This document shows positions 23,297 through 31,208 of a stretch of DNA of 64,000 bases, piece after piece (within the stretch, counting starts at the first letter, position 1; every line of letters starts with the position of its first letter). The notes below the pieces were generated by a model. It was not told the DNA's origin, did not search any database, and saw only the letters and a program-made list of their open reading frames with translations. The translations under genes and the position numbers were made by a program. The stretch comes from a virus, in IMG/VR virus record IMGVR_UViG_3300033146_000658, positions 1 through 64,000 of that record. One strand, given 5' to 3'.

Positions 23297-25699
23297 ATGA
23301 CAGATAATATAATGTATTTTAACGGAGATGAATTAGCCGCTAAAGTCTGGTATGATAAATACAGACATGATGGAGAGTCCACACCGCTAGATATGCATAA
23401 AAGAATGGCAAAAGAATTTGCCAGAATAGAATCAAATTATAAAAATCCTTTATCTGAAGATGAAATATTATCTTATTTAATAGATTTTAAACATATAATT
23501 CCACAAGGGAGTATAATGAGTGGTCTTGGTAGTAATAAGATAGTATCATTATCTAATTGCACTGTAATAGATTCGCCATTTGATTCTTATGGAGGAATAT
23601 TCTCTACAGATGAGGAATTAGCTCAATTGATGAAGCGGAGATGCGGTGTAGGCGTAGATATATCAACATTGAGATATAATGGGTCTAATGTAAAGAATGC
23701 TGCAGGAACATCAAGTGGTGCTGTATCATTTTTGAAACGATTTAGTAATACAACTAATGAAGTTGCGCAAGATGGCCGAAGAGGAGCGTTGATGGCTTCA
23801 ATAGATGTATCTCATCCTGATATTAAAGAATTTATATCAGTAAAATCAGATTTATCACAAGTTACTGGTGCTAATTTATCAGTTAGGATATCTGATGATT
23901 TTATGAAAGCTGTCGAAAATGTTGATATATGGCCATTGGAATTTGAAGGTGAAGTGATAGAATGCGTAGATGCTAAAGAATTATGGGATCTAATAGTTAA
24001 GCAGGCTAGAGATAATGCCGAACCAGGAATTTTATTCTGGGATAGACATCATAATTATTCAACTAGCTCAGTATATCCCGATTACAAGAATGTTAGCACA
24101 AATCCGTGTGGAGAACAAGCGTTACAAGCATATGATTCATGTAGGTTAATAGCGTCTAATATGTTAGGGTCAGTAATAAACCCATATACAGAAGATGCTT
24201 ACTTTGATTATGATAATTACAAAAGAGTATGCAGAGTATTAGTTAGATTAAATGATGATTTAGTAGATTTAGAAATTGAATATATTGATAAAATAATTAA
24301 TCATATAGAATTATCTAAAGAACCAGATGTTATTAAGTCTAGAGAGATTAATATGTGGAGAAAGTTTCAGGATTCAGGGCGTAAAGGACGTAGAATAGGA
24401 GCTGGATTTACAGGATTAGGAGATACTTTCGCGGCATTAGGATTAGTTTATGGGTCATTAAAATCTAAACGATTCTTGAATATTGTGATGAAAGAAAAAG
24501 CTGAATCTGAATTTGAGGAATCTATACAATTAGCTAAAGAAAGAGGTGCTTTTGATGGGTTTAGTCCTAAGATAGAAGAAACCTCTGATTTTGTTAAAAT
24601 GATGAAAGAAGAAATGTATTCTACTTACATTAAAATGATGAAATATGGTCGTAGAAACATCAATATATCAACAGTAGCCCCAACTGGGAGTTTAAGTATA
24701 TTAGCTGGTGTAACAAGTGGTTTAGAGCCGTTATTTATGCCTTATTATACACGTAATAAGAAAGTTACTGAAGGTGAGGTTGCTGATTTTACAGATGAAA
24801 ATGGTATTGAATGGAAAGGCCATAATGTTATTCATAAACAATTTGAATATTGGATGAAAAAACATTACGATTATGACTGGGTAGATAATATGGATAATTT
24901 ATCAGAAGCTAATTTACAAATAGCATTTTCGGTATCCCCATGGCATAATTCAACAGCTAACGATATTCGATGGAAGGATAGGGTGGAAATACAATCTATT
25001 ATTCAGAAATATACTACTAATTCAATATCTTCTACAATTAATTTACCAGAAAATACTACTGAACAAGAAGTTAGTGATATTTATATGGAGTCATGGAAAA
25101 TGGGATTAAAAGGAGTGACTGTTTATAGAGATGGGTCAAGACAAGGTGTATTAGTATCATCTAATGATAAGAAAGACAAAGATGGCCGTCCGGTATCAAT
25201 AAATAGACAAAGCTCTCCAAAACGATCAAAAGACCTAATATGTGACATTCATAAATTAACAGCTAAAGGAGTAAAGTATACTGTTTTGGTTGGTAAATTA
25301 GACGATGAGCCATATGAAGTATTCGCATTTGAGCAACAATATGATTCTATTAAAGGAGATGTTGGTATTCTACGAAAAGCGAAAAGGGGTAAATATGATT
25401 TAATTATTAATGAAGATATCTATGAAGATATTAATTTGAATGTTGGAGAGAATGAATTATCTTTAACCAGAATGATCTCTACATCATTAAGGCATGGTGC
25501 AGATATAGCATTTATAGTTGAACAGTTAAATAAATCTAACGGATTAGTAGTTGGATTTACTAAAGCTATAGCTAGAGTATTAAATAAATATTCCTCAAGG
25601 AAGACTAAATCAATATGTCCTGAATGTGATAGTGAGAACTATATAGAAGAAGGTGGTTGTGCCAGTTGTAAGGATTGTGGATATTCAAAATGTGGGTAA
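23297..25699 (+). CDS. nrdJ: Class II (adenosylcobalamin-dependent) ribonucleotide reductase
   Basis: An 800-residue enzyme that turns ribonucleotides into deoxyribonucleotides for phage DNA synthesis. Visible family features: S-N-C near residue 92 (first redox cysteine), R-C-G-V-G-V-D after it, N-P-C-G-E with Cys271 in the radical-site loop, A-P-T-G-S-L-S in the phosphate-binding region, and a C-terminal C-P-E-C ... C-x-x-C-x-x-C-G-Y-S-K-C zinc/thiol tail typical of the B12-dependent NrdJ group. No class I small subunit is encoded nearby. It relies on host cobalamin, which Bacteroidota take up avidly. An HNH endonuclease gene follows immediately. Confidence 0.9.
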   Translation: MTDNIMYFNGDELAAKVWYDKYRHDGESTPLDMHKRMAKEFARIESNYKNPLSEDEILSYLIDFKHIIPQGSIMSGLGSNKIVSLSNCTVIDSPFDSYGGIFSTDEELAQLMKRRCGVGVDISTLRYNGSNVKNAAGTSSGAVSFLKRFSNTTNEVAQDGRRGALMASIDVSHPDIKEFISVKSDLSQVTGANLSVRISDDFMKAVENVDIWPLEFEGEVIECVDAKELWDLIVKQARDNAEPGILFWDRHHNYSTSSVYPDYKNVSTNPCGEQALQAYDSCRLIASNMLGSVINPYTEDAYFDYDNYKRVCRVLVRLNDDLVDLEIEYIDKIINHIELSKEPDVIKSREINMWRKFQDSGRKGRRIGAGFTGLGDTFAALGLVYGSLKSKRFLNIVMKEKAESEFEESIQLAKERGAFDGFSPKIEETSDFVKMMKEEMYSTYIKMMKYGRRNINISTVAPTGSLSILAGVTSGLEPLFMPYYTRNKKVTEGEVADFTDENGIEWKGHNVIHKQFEYWMKKHYDYDWVDNMDNLSEANLQIAFSVSPWHNSTANDIRWKDRVEIQSIIQKYTTNSISSTINLPENTTEQEVSDIYMESWKMGLKGVTVYRDGSRQGVLVSSNDKKDKDGRPVSINRQSSPKRSKDLICDIHKLTAKGVKYTVLVGKLDDEPYEVFAFEQQYDSIKGDVGILRKAKRGKYDLIINEDIYEDINLNVGENELSLTRMISTSLRHGADIAFIVEQLNKSNGLVVGFTKAIARVLNKYSSRKTKSICPECDSENYIEEGGCASCKDCGYSKCG

Positions 25700-25700
25700 T

Positions 25701-26291
25701 ATGAAAAGTAAAAAATGTTCAAAATGTAAAAATATATTACAAATAGATAATTTTGGTTTAAAAAATAAAAAATACAGAAGCGAATGTAAAGAATGTAGAA
25801 AGAAAGAAAGGCAAACGGAAAATGGATTAATAACGTCTATATATTCATCACAAAAATCTAATTCAAAACGCAGAGGACATTTGATGCCTGAATACTCTAA
25901 GATAGAATTAATAAAATGGTTATATAATAATAATTTTAAAACATTATATAATAATTGGGTAAAATCAAATTATAATTCAAATCTCAAACCGAGTGTAGAT
26001 AGATTAAATGATGAAAGATGCTATTCATTTAGCAATATTAGATTAGTTACTTGGCATGAGAATAATAAGAAAGGATATAGTAATGTAATTAATGGTGTTG
26101 ATAAAAGAAAATTAAGATCAGTAAATAAATATTCTGTATGGGGTTATTTTCTAAGAACTTATTATTCAATATCGCAAGCGGAGAGAGAAACTAATATTAG
26201 CAGTAGCCGCATCAGCTCAGTTTGTAAAAATGAAAAAGGTACAGCTGGAGGTTTTATGTGGAGATATAATATCGGTATTAATTTAGAGTAA
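25701..26291 (+). CDS. HNH homing endonuclease with NUMOD-like tail
   Basis: A 196-residue basic protein. N-terminal C-S-K-C ... C-K-E-C is a zinc ribbon; the middle (S-V-D-R-L-N-D ... F-S-N-I-R-L-V-T-W-H-E-N-N-K-K) matches HNH endonucleases of the free-standing phage type; and the last 45 residues (Y-S-I-S-Q-A-E-R-E-T-N-I-S-S-S-R-I-S) form a NUMOD1/IENR-like DNA-binding repeat ending in G-F-M-W-R-Y. The start at 25701, one base after the reductase stop, avoids an upstream frame overlapping the reductase. Its place next to nrdJ fits a selfish free-standing nuclease; reductase genes are frequent targets. It is more A-rich than its neighbours, consistent with recent acquisition. Confidence 0.8.
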   Translation: MKSKKCSKCKNILQIDNFGLKNKKYRSECKECRKKERQTENGLITSIYSSQKSNSKRRGHLMPEYSKIELIKWLYNNNFKTLYNNWVKSNYNSNLKPSVDRLNDERCYSFSNIRLVTWHENNKKGYSNVINGVDKRKLRSVNKYSVWGYFLRTYYSISQAERETNISSSRISSVCKNEKGTAGGFMWRYNIGINLE

Positions 26292-26308
26292 ATAACAAAA
26301 GTGAAAAA

Positions 26309-26455
26309 GGCACTGTAGTAGCTAATAACCAGCCCAGTGTGCCCGAAAGACCCGAAATCTTAATCATGAGTGGATACATGATGACGTGAATAATACGAGA
26401 TTTATCTTGTGCACGCGGCAGGAGATGCCAAGACAGTGAAGCTGTAGGTTGGTTT
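26309..26455 (+). ncRNA. Candidate structured RNA with pseudoknot-like fold
   Basis: A 183-base gap without a gene. Pairings seen by eye: CACTG 26311-26315 with CAGTG 26335-26339; AACCAGCC 26327-26334 with GGTTGGTT 26447-26454 (8 bp, one G-U), whose 5' arm lies in the loop of the first stem, so the two make a pseudoknot; AAATCT/AGATTT (26355-26360/26398-26403) enclosing ATCATG/CATGAT; GGCA/TGCC at 26417-26429; ACAG/CTGT at 26433-26445. GC content is higher than the surroundings. It lies between the HNH gene and a tagged gene. It could be an independent RNA, a leader of the next gene, or an intron remnant. Confidence 0.45.
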
Positions 26456-26474
26456 TAATAATTAATAATTTAAA

Positions 26475-26759
26475 ATGATAAGAACATGTAGGGCGGGTGA
26501 CATAGGAGGCATAGTGTTATGTGGGGTTAATTCTCGAGCGGACGTAGTTATGTTTAAATCAAAGCCATTAATAAAGGATCAGTTATCGTGGCATATCACT
26601 GTAGGCCATTTAAATATGGAGTATTATTCGGATCAATTTAAGGAATATTACAATAAGGGGTATAGATATGCTTATAATATACATAACAACAAATGTATCG
26701 GTAGCGGATTAGTAATAAATAATCGAGTATTACCAGTAGGAGTATTTAAAATATTATAA
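26475..26759 (+). CDS. Small protein with C-terminal GVFKIL tag
   Basis: A 94-residue protein with C-R-A-G-D-I near its start (SH3-like opening) and tail PVGVFKIL (87-94). It is the first gene after the structured RNA candidate, so it may be controlled by it. Tyr- and His-rich middle. Function unknown. Confidence 0.65.
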   Translation: MIRTCRAGDIGGIVLCGVNSRADVVMFKSKPLIKDQLSWHITVGHLNMEYYSDQFKEYYNKGYRYAYNIHNNKCIGSGLVINNRVLPVGVFKIL

Positions 26760-26760
26760 A

Positions 26761-27084
26761 ATGACAACAACAAATAGGAATAGTGTGTCTGCTGACCACG
26801 TTGCTTTTGTTTTATCGGAATTGCATAATGAGGATGTAGAACACCTGTCTCAAATGGAGCAGGAGTTTTACTTCGCATTAGCTGATGCTGTATATGAGAT
26901 TAAGACATCTAAACGTGTCTTATCGCTACTTAATTTATCAAGGATACTCAAGGTGTCTACAAGTGAATTAGATGATTATACAACAGAGATACTTAGTTTA
27001 GAGGATCGTTACGAAAAGAACAAGAGAGATGAGGTTAAAAGTAGGCAAAAACAATCCGAGGTTCGAGAGAAAAGCGGTCAATAG
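26761..27084 (+). CDS. Small helical protein, unknown
   Basis: A 107-residue, largely helical protein with an acidic first half and a strongly basic, Lys/Arg/Glu-rich C-terminal helix. No recognised domain. It overlaps the sigma-like gene by 56 bases in another frame, an unusually long overlap for this genome. It may act with that protein. Confidence 0.55.
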   Translation: MTTTNRNSVSADHVAFVLSELHNEDVEHLSQMEQEFYFALADAVYEIKTSKRVLSLLNLSRILKVSTSELDDYTTEILSLEDRYEKNKRDEVKSRQKQSEVREKSGQ

Positions 27085-27481
27085 AAAAGATTACCAAGTA
27101 GAGTTTGAGAAATCAGTAGAACGTGAAGAATGGACTAATAGAATGGGTATTATGACACTGCAAATAATAGTAAATGTTATGTCAAGCAGAAGATTGCCAT
27201 TTAATAAATATAATTACCAGAAAGATGTAGTTGCTGAAGAAACATATTATTTAGTAGTCGAGAAGTTACTTGCGCAAATATTATCAAAATATAAGCCAGG
27301 CAAAGGCAGGGATGCATTTACATTTGTTAGTAGTTTTGCTCACAATCAGACCATAAAGATGCTTAGAAAAGTATTGAATAATGGTATTGGTTCAGAGACA
27401 GAATTTATTAAACAGAGAAATAATAAACGAGGGAATGGACACCCTAGTTATTTAGATTATACAATAGTGTCCATAAATTAA
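27029..27481 (+). CDS. Sigma-factor-like protein (tentative)
   Basis: A 150-residue basic helical protein. Residues about 66-115 (D-V-V-A-E-E-T-Y-Y-L-V-V ... Y-K-P-G-K-G-R-D-A-F-T-F-V-S-S-F-A-H-N-Q-T-I) resemble sigma region 2 of small phage sigma factors such as T4 gp55: an acidic helix, a 'Y-x-P-x-K' turn, and an aromatic F-T-F-V-x-x-F helix used for promoter opening. No region 4 is seen. It could direct host RNA polymerase to later promoters once the injected virion polymerase has made early transcripts. The similarity is by pattern only. Confidence 0.4.
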   Translation: MRLKVGKNNPRFERKAVNRKDYQVEFEKSVEREEWTNRMGIMTLQIIVNVMSSRRLPFNKYNYQKDVVAEETYYLVVEKLLAQILSKYKPGKGRDAFTFVSSFAHNQTIKMLRKVLNNGIGSETEFIKQRNNKRGNGHPSYLDYTIVSIN

Positions 27482-27526
27482 CTTATTATAACTATTATAT
27501 GTAACTTGTGTTTTATTAATTTAAAA

Positions 27527-27538
27527 AACAATTTATAT
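27527..27538 (+). promoter_or_regulatory. AAACAATTTATAT-type leader element
   Basis: A variant of the AAACAATTTAAAT element abuts the ATG at 27539, at the end of a 57-base A/T-rich gap. Confidence 0.35.
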
Positions 27539-28393
27539 ATGAGTAATAAAAAAGAAGTAGAATTTTTAGTAGAAAAGTTCGTAAACAACACGTCTTACGC
27601 GGGAGTTGGAGCTCCATTAATTGCCAGAATGTTTGGTGTTAGCGTGAATAGTGTAAAGATGGCTAAAGGTATAACTAAGCTAAAGATGGCTGAGTTAGTT
27701 AATCCAGGAAAAAGGAATGTCTTATTTATAGGAGATTTGCATGCTCCATTCATGCATAAAATGGCAATTCCATTCATTAAGCATATGCTAGAAAATAACA
27801 ATATAACAGATGTTGTTTTAGCAGGCGATATACAAGATAATCATTTTTCATCTTTTCATGATGTTGACCCTGACGGAATGTCGGAGAATGACGAATTTAA
27901 TAAAGCTAAACAACAAATTCAAGCTTTATATAAATTAGTTCCAAAAGCAATGGTATGCTCTGGTAATCACGATGTTATACCGAACAGAAAGGCATTTGCT
28001 GCTGGACTATCAAGTAGATGGATAAAGGGCATATCAGAAGCGCTAGGTGTTCCTGGATGGGAATTTAAAGACTTCCATGAAATTGGCGATTTTATATTCA
28101 CTCACGGAATGTCTCAGCAAGCCATTTCTAGAGCGAGGAATTTAGGGAAATCAGTTGCTCAAGGCCATTATCATTCAAAATTCGGTATCAGATCATTCTA
28201 TGATACTGGCGGAAAGAAAATGCTTTATGCTATAGATAGTGGTTGTTTAATTGACTCACAAGCGTATGCATTTGATTATGGTAAGTTTGGCCCTGTCATG
28301 TTAAAAGGGTTAACTGTAATTAATGATATAGAAGGTATTCCATCTGTATCTCAAATGACATTAGATCAATTTATTGATATCTATAATGGGTAA
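27539..28393 (+). CDS. Calcineurin-like metallophosphoesterase with N-terminal HTH
   Basis: A 284-residue protein. Residues 25-45 (L-I-A-R-M-F-G-V-S-V-N-S-V-K) look like a helix-turn-helix, followed by the full two-metal phosphoesterase set: G-D-L-H (65-68), G-D-I-Q-D-N-H (96-102), G-N-H-D (near 142), T-H-G and G-H-Y-H-S-K-F-G. Such phage enzymes hydrolyse phosphodiesters, possibly nucleic acids or cyclic nucleotides. I start it at 27539; the upstream in-frame ATG at 27506 would remove the leader element. A second phosphoesterase is encoded at 28905. Confidence 0.8.
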   Translation: MSNKKEVEFLVEKFVNNTSYAGVGAPLIARMFGVSVNSVKMAKGITKLKMAELVNPGKRNVLFIGDLHAPFMHKMAIPFIKHMLENNNITDVVLAGDIQDNHFSSFHDVDPDGMSENDEFNKAKQQIQALYKLVPKAMVCSGNHDVIPNRKAFAAGLSSRWIKGISEALGVPGWEFKDFHEIGDFIFTHGMSQQAISRARNLGKSVAQGHYHSKFGIRSFYDTGGKKMLYAIDSGCLIDSQAYAFDYGKFGPVMLKGLTVINDIEGIPSVSQMTLDQFIDIYNG

Positions 28394-28589
28394 GATGGTT
28401 ATGAAATGGGAGTGTTTAACCTGCGGAAAGGTGAATACTTCCGATTCTTCTGTTACGCATCAATTAGATATGTGTAGTTGTGGGAATTCGGGAATAGATC
28501 TAGAGGAATATTATACTAGATTTATAGGAGATGTAAGGGAAATATCAACTGAGAAATATGATGACGATGGGAAAATCACTAAGGTATAA
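28386..28589 (+). CDS. Small zinc-ribbon-like protein
   Basis: A 67-residue protein (from the ATG at 28386) with C-L-T-C-G-K ... C-S-C-G, a four-cysteine knuckle of the rubredoxin or zinc-ribbon kind at residues about 9-33, then an acidic tail. It overlaps the phosphoesterase gene by eight bases. Further in-frame ATGs at 28395 and 28401 are possible starts. Function unknown. Confidence 0.6.
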   Translation: MGKMVMKWECLTCGKVNTSDSSVTHQLDMCSCGNSGIDLEEYYTRFIGDVREISTEKYDDDGKITKV

Positions 28590-28887
28590 TGAAGGCAAGC
28601 CAAAATGGAGCCAAGTTCATTTTGAATCCTTAATCCCAATGGTTAGAATGTTGGAATATGGAGAAATTAAATACGGTAAGTCGAACTGGAAGATTGGGTT
28701 GGACAAAACTGAGATACTAGAAAGTTTATCTAGACATCTGTTTTCGTTAATGGACGGAGAAGAGATTGACAAGGAGTCAGGAATGACTCATATTGGAGCG
28801 ATACAAGCTAACGCAATGTTTTGGGTGTATCATAATAACAAAAGTAAAGAGAATGTTGAAAAATGTATAAATTATGAAGGAGGTTAA
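28558..28887 (+). CDS. dATP/dGTP diphosphohydrolase-like protein
   Basis: A protein of up to 109 residues matching the phage dATP/dGTP diphosphohydrolase N-terminal family: L-R-Y-N-E-G-K-P-K-W-S (8-18), Y-G-E-I-K-Y-G-K-S-N-W (34-44), S-R-H-L-F-S-L-M-D-G-E-E-I-D (58-71), and H-I-G-A-I-Q-A-N-A-M-F. These acidic and basic residues bind the nucleotide and metal. It would adjust nucleotide pools with the class II reductase. The start may be the third in-frame ATG (28567), giving M-G-K-S-L-R-Y-N. Its final codons contain the AGGAGG site used for the next gene. Confidence 0.75.
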   Translation: MMTMGKSLRYNEGKPKWSQVHFESLIPMVRMLEYGEIKYGKSNWKIGLDKTEILESLSRHLFSLMDGEEIDKESGMTHIGAIQANAMFWVYHNNKSKENVEKCINYEGG

Positions 28888-28904
28888 TCATATCACAGGT
28901 TAGA

Positions 28905-29393
28905 ATGATATCCGATTTACATTTCGGGCATAAATGGATGGCTCATCATCGTGGATTTCAGGACGAATTCTACCAAGATGAACATATTGTTGAACAATGG
29001 AATAAAGTTGTTCATAAGAAAGATTTAGTCTATATACTAGGCGATGTCACAATGGAGTCTAAAGAGCATTATTATCGTTTTAACACAATGAATGGAAGAA
29101 AAGTAGTTGTTTTAGGCAACCATCATAGATGGCAAGATACTGCCGAATTACTTAAATACGTGGACGGTGTAGCTGGAGTTATAAGCTACAAGGGATTTAT
29201 GTTAACGCATATTCCTGTTCATTCAAAAGAGTTGTATGATAATGATTTTAAGACCAGATGGAGAGGAAACATTCATGGACATATGCACGAACATACACTT
29301 GATGACAAGATGTATTTTAATGTATCAGCCGAAAGACTAGATTATACGCCTATATTATTTACTGACATTTTAAAAAAGATGGGAAAGGAATGA
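28905..29393 (+). CDS. Calcineurin-like metallophosphoesterase (YfcE-type)
   Basis: A 162-residue phosphoesterase with S-D-L-H-F-G-H (3-9), G-D-V (47-49), L-G-N-H-H, T-H-I-P-V-H and I-H-G-H-M-H, a complete metal-binding set for this compact group. From ATG 28905 the first beta strand is missing its start. A strong AGGAGG lies at 28878-28883, and the in-frame ATA at 28890 sits 6 bases after it, adding S-Q-V-R before the first Met and completing the strand. A non-canonical ATA start is therefore possible. The stop overlaps the polymerase start by four bases (ATGA). Confidence 0.8.
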   Translation: MISDLHFGHKWMAHHRGFQDEFYQDEHIVEQWNKVVHKKDLVYILGDVTMESKEHYYRFNTMNGRKVVVLGNHHRWQDTAELLKYVDGVAGVISYKGFMLTHIPVHSKELYDNDFKTRWRGNIHGHMHEHTLDDKMYFNVSAERLDYTPILFTDILKKMGKE

Positions 29394-31207
29394 TATTTAT
29401 GAGTTTAGAAGCCAGCCCTGCATTGTGTGGGGTTGGTTTTCGCAATACAGAAGGAGTGTCTATAGTTTATCTAATCGGTTCAAAAGTTAATGAGGTTGAT
29501 GAGATAACTAAAATGGTCAAGAAGCATGGTGTTTTGTGCGGTTATAACATTAAGAAATATGACAGTATTATATTGTCATATATAATGAATAATCACGGAG
29601 CATCAGCTCATGATATATTTGAATTTTCTCAGAACATTAAAAAAGTATTGAATGATCACTCTCACAATAGTAGTGAAGATTATAGAACGTATAAAAACAA
29701 GACCTACAGAATAGGTTATGTTGATTTACAAAAAGTTAATGACTTAAAGAGTGAGAATTTACTAAAGACAGCAATATCTATAAACTTTGAAAATGTAACG
29801 CATTTAAATACTGACAAGTTAAATATGTCAGAGTCATTTAAAGGCCATTTAAAGGAGTTTATTGAAAGAAAGGTAGAAATCATCCATTCGTTATATAATA
29901 AGTCGCTAGAGCGTCTTAAAATACGTAAGTATCTCAGTAAGGAGTATAATGAAGATTTAATGTGTAGCACTAATTCAACAGTTGCTTCAATGATTCTTCA
30001 AAAGAAATACACGGCCAAAACTGGTATAAGTAAATGGGATTTATACAAATCAAGACAAGAATATAGTTTTATTGAGTTAAAAGATATTCTACCGTATCAC
30101 CTAAAATTTAAGAATAAGTCTATTACAGATTTGTTTGAAAGATTGAAGAGTGTTACGTTATCTGAAAATAATTCAAAGATCGACGAACAAGTTATAACTA
30201 AATCAATAGTGCATAATTTCAAAAGGGGCGGATTGCATAGTGTAAGTAAGCCTGGAATTATAAAGCCGCCTGATGGTGGAAAGTTGATTTATTTAGATTT
30301 TAATACATTTTATGGGAAACTAATTATCCAGCAAGATATTAGGCCAAATCATGTGTCCGAGAGGTTTTTGGAAGTTATAAAAGACTTGATTGAATTAAGA
30401 ACTAAACTTAAAAATAATGACAATCCTGCACATAATATGATAAAGCGCACAATTGCGTCTATATCTGGTAACTTATCAGCTAAAAAATCAATGTTTAGAG
30501 ATTTTAAAGCGGCCGTAAAGTTATATATGTTTGGGCAATTTACATTATTAAAAGTTATAGATAATGTTGAGCTTGTAGATGGTGTAGAATGTATTTATTC
30601 AAATACAGATGGCATTATACTCAAAGCTGAAGAAAGTAGCTTAAAAGGGCTTAAAATAGCGTTAAATCAAACATCTGAAGAATTAGGCATCCCATGGGAG
30701 ACTAAACTACTTGATAGATTAATATATCTTGATGTAAATAATTACGCTATTACAGGAATTGATAATGAATTTGACGGGGTTGGATTGTTTAATAACGAAG
30801 TTAAGATAGGCGATGCATTAAGAGCCCCTATTGTGACAAAGGCAATTAATAATTACTTCATTGAAGATATTCCTGTAGAAAAGACAGTTATTGATGGTAG
30901 AGATGACATAAACAACTACACTTACTCCAGTAGTATTGAGAGTGATAGTGTGGCTAGTTATGAAACTCAACACGAGAGCATTGCTTTAAGTAGAGAGAAC
31001 AGATACTATGTATCTCAATCTTTCGGGAATATAGTTCATAGGAAGATGAATAGTAAGCATTGGAAACCATTAATAACTGGTTATCATTGTAGGCCTATCA
31101 ATAAAGTCGAAGACAAAAAATATAGAAAGATTAATTTTAAATATTACATTATGAAAGCGAATAAAGTAATAGATAAGATTGACGATAAACAACTAACACT
31201 TTTTTAA
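29390..31207 (+). CDS. Family B DNA polymerase, degenerate exonuclease
   Basis: A 605-residue replicative polymerase. Polymerase motif A is L-D-F-N-T-F-Y-G (catalytic Asp303), motif B a Lys-rich helix ending S-I-S-G-N-L-S-A-K (about 350-362), and motif C Y-S-N-T-D-G-I (Asp407). The exonuclease domain looks damaged: motif I reads S-L-E instead of D-x-E at residues 5-7, motif II N-I-K-K-Y-D (53-58) is present, and I find no intact motif III. The protein ends in K-Q-L-T-L-F, a classical sliding-clamp-binding motif, and no clamp gene is visible, so it likely uses the host beta clamp. It is shorter than typical PolB enzymes. Confidence 0.8.
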   Translation: MIFMSLEASPALCGVGFRNTEGVSIVYLIGSKVNEVDEITKMVKKHGVLCGYNIKKYDSIILSYIMNNHGASAHDIFEFSQNIKKVLNDHSHNSSEDYRTYKNKTYRIGYVDLQKVNDLKSENLLKTAISINFENVTHLNTDKLNMSESFKGHLKEFIERKVEIIHSLYNKSLERLKIRKYLSKEYNEDLMCSTNSTVASMILQKKYTAKTGISKWDLYKSRQEYSFIELKDILPYHLKFKNKSITDLFERLKSVTLSENNSKIDEQVITKSIVHNFKRGGLHSVSKPGIIKPPDGGKLIYLDFNTFYGKLIIQQDIRPNHVSERFLEVIKDLIELRTKLKNNDNPAHNMIKRTIASISGNLSAKKSMFRDFKAAVKLYMFGQFTLLKVIDNVELVDGVECIYSNTDGIILKAEESSLKGLKIALNQTSEELGIPWETKLLDRLIYLDVNNYAITGIDNEFDGVGLFNNEVKIGDALRAPIVTKAINNYFIEDIPVEKTVIDGRDDINNYTYSSSIESDSVASYETQHESIALSRENRYYVSQSFGNIVHRKMNSKHWKPLITGYHCRPINKVEDKKYRKINFKYYIMKANKVIDKIDDKQLTLF

Positions 31208-31208
31208 T

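Noticed and set aside
26309-26455. Cobalamin riboswitch, HEARO-type RNA or group I intron
   Set aside because: Only a short B12-box-like fragment is present, it lies downstream of nrdJ, the nearby HNH protein is not IsrB-like, and I could not find P, Q, R, S intron core elements.
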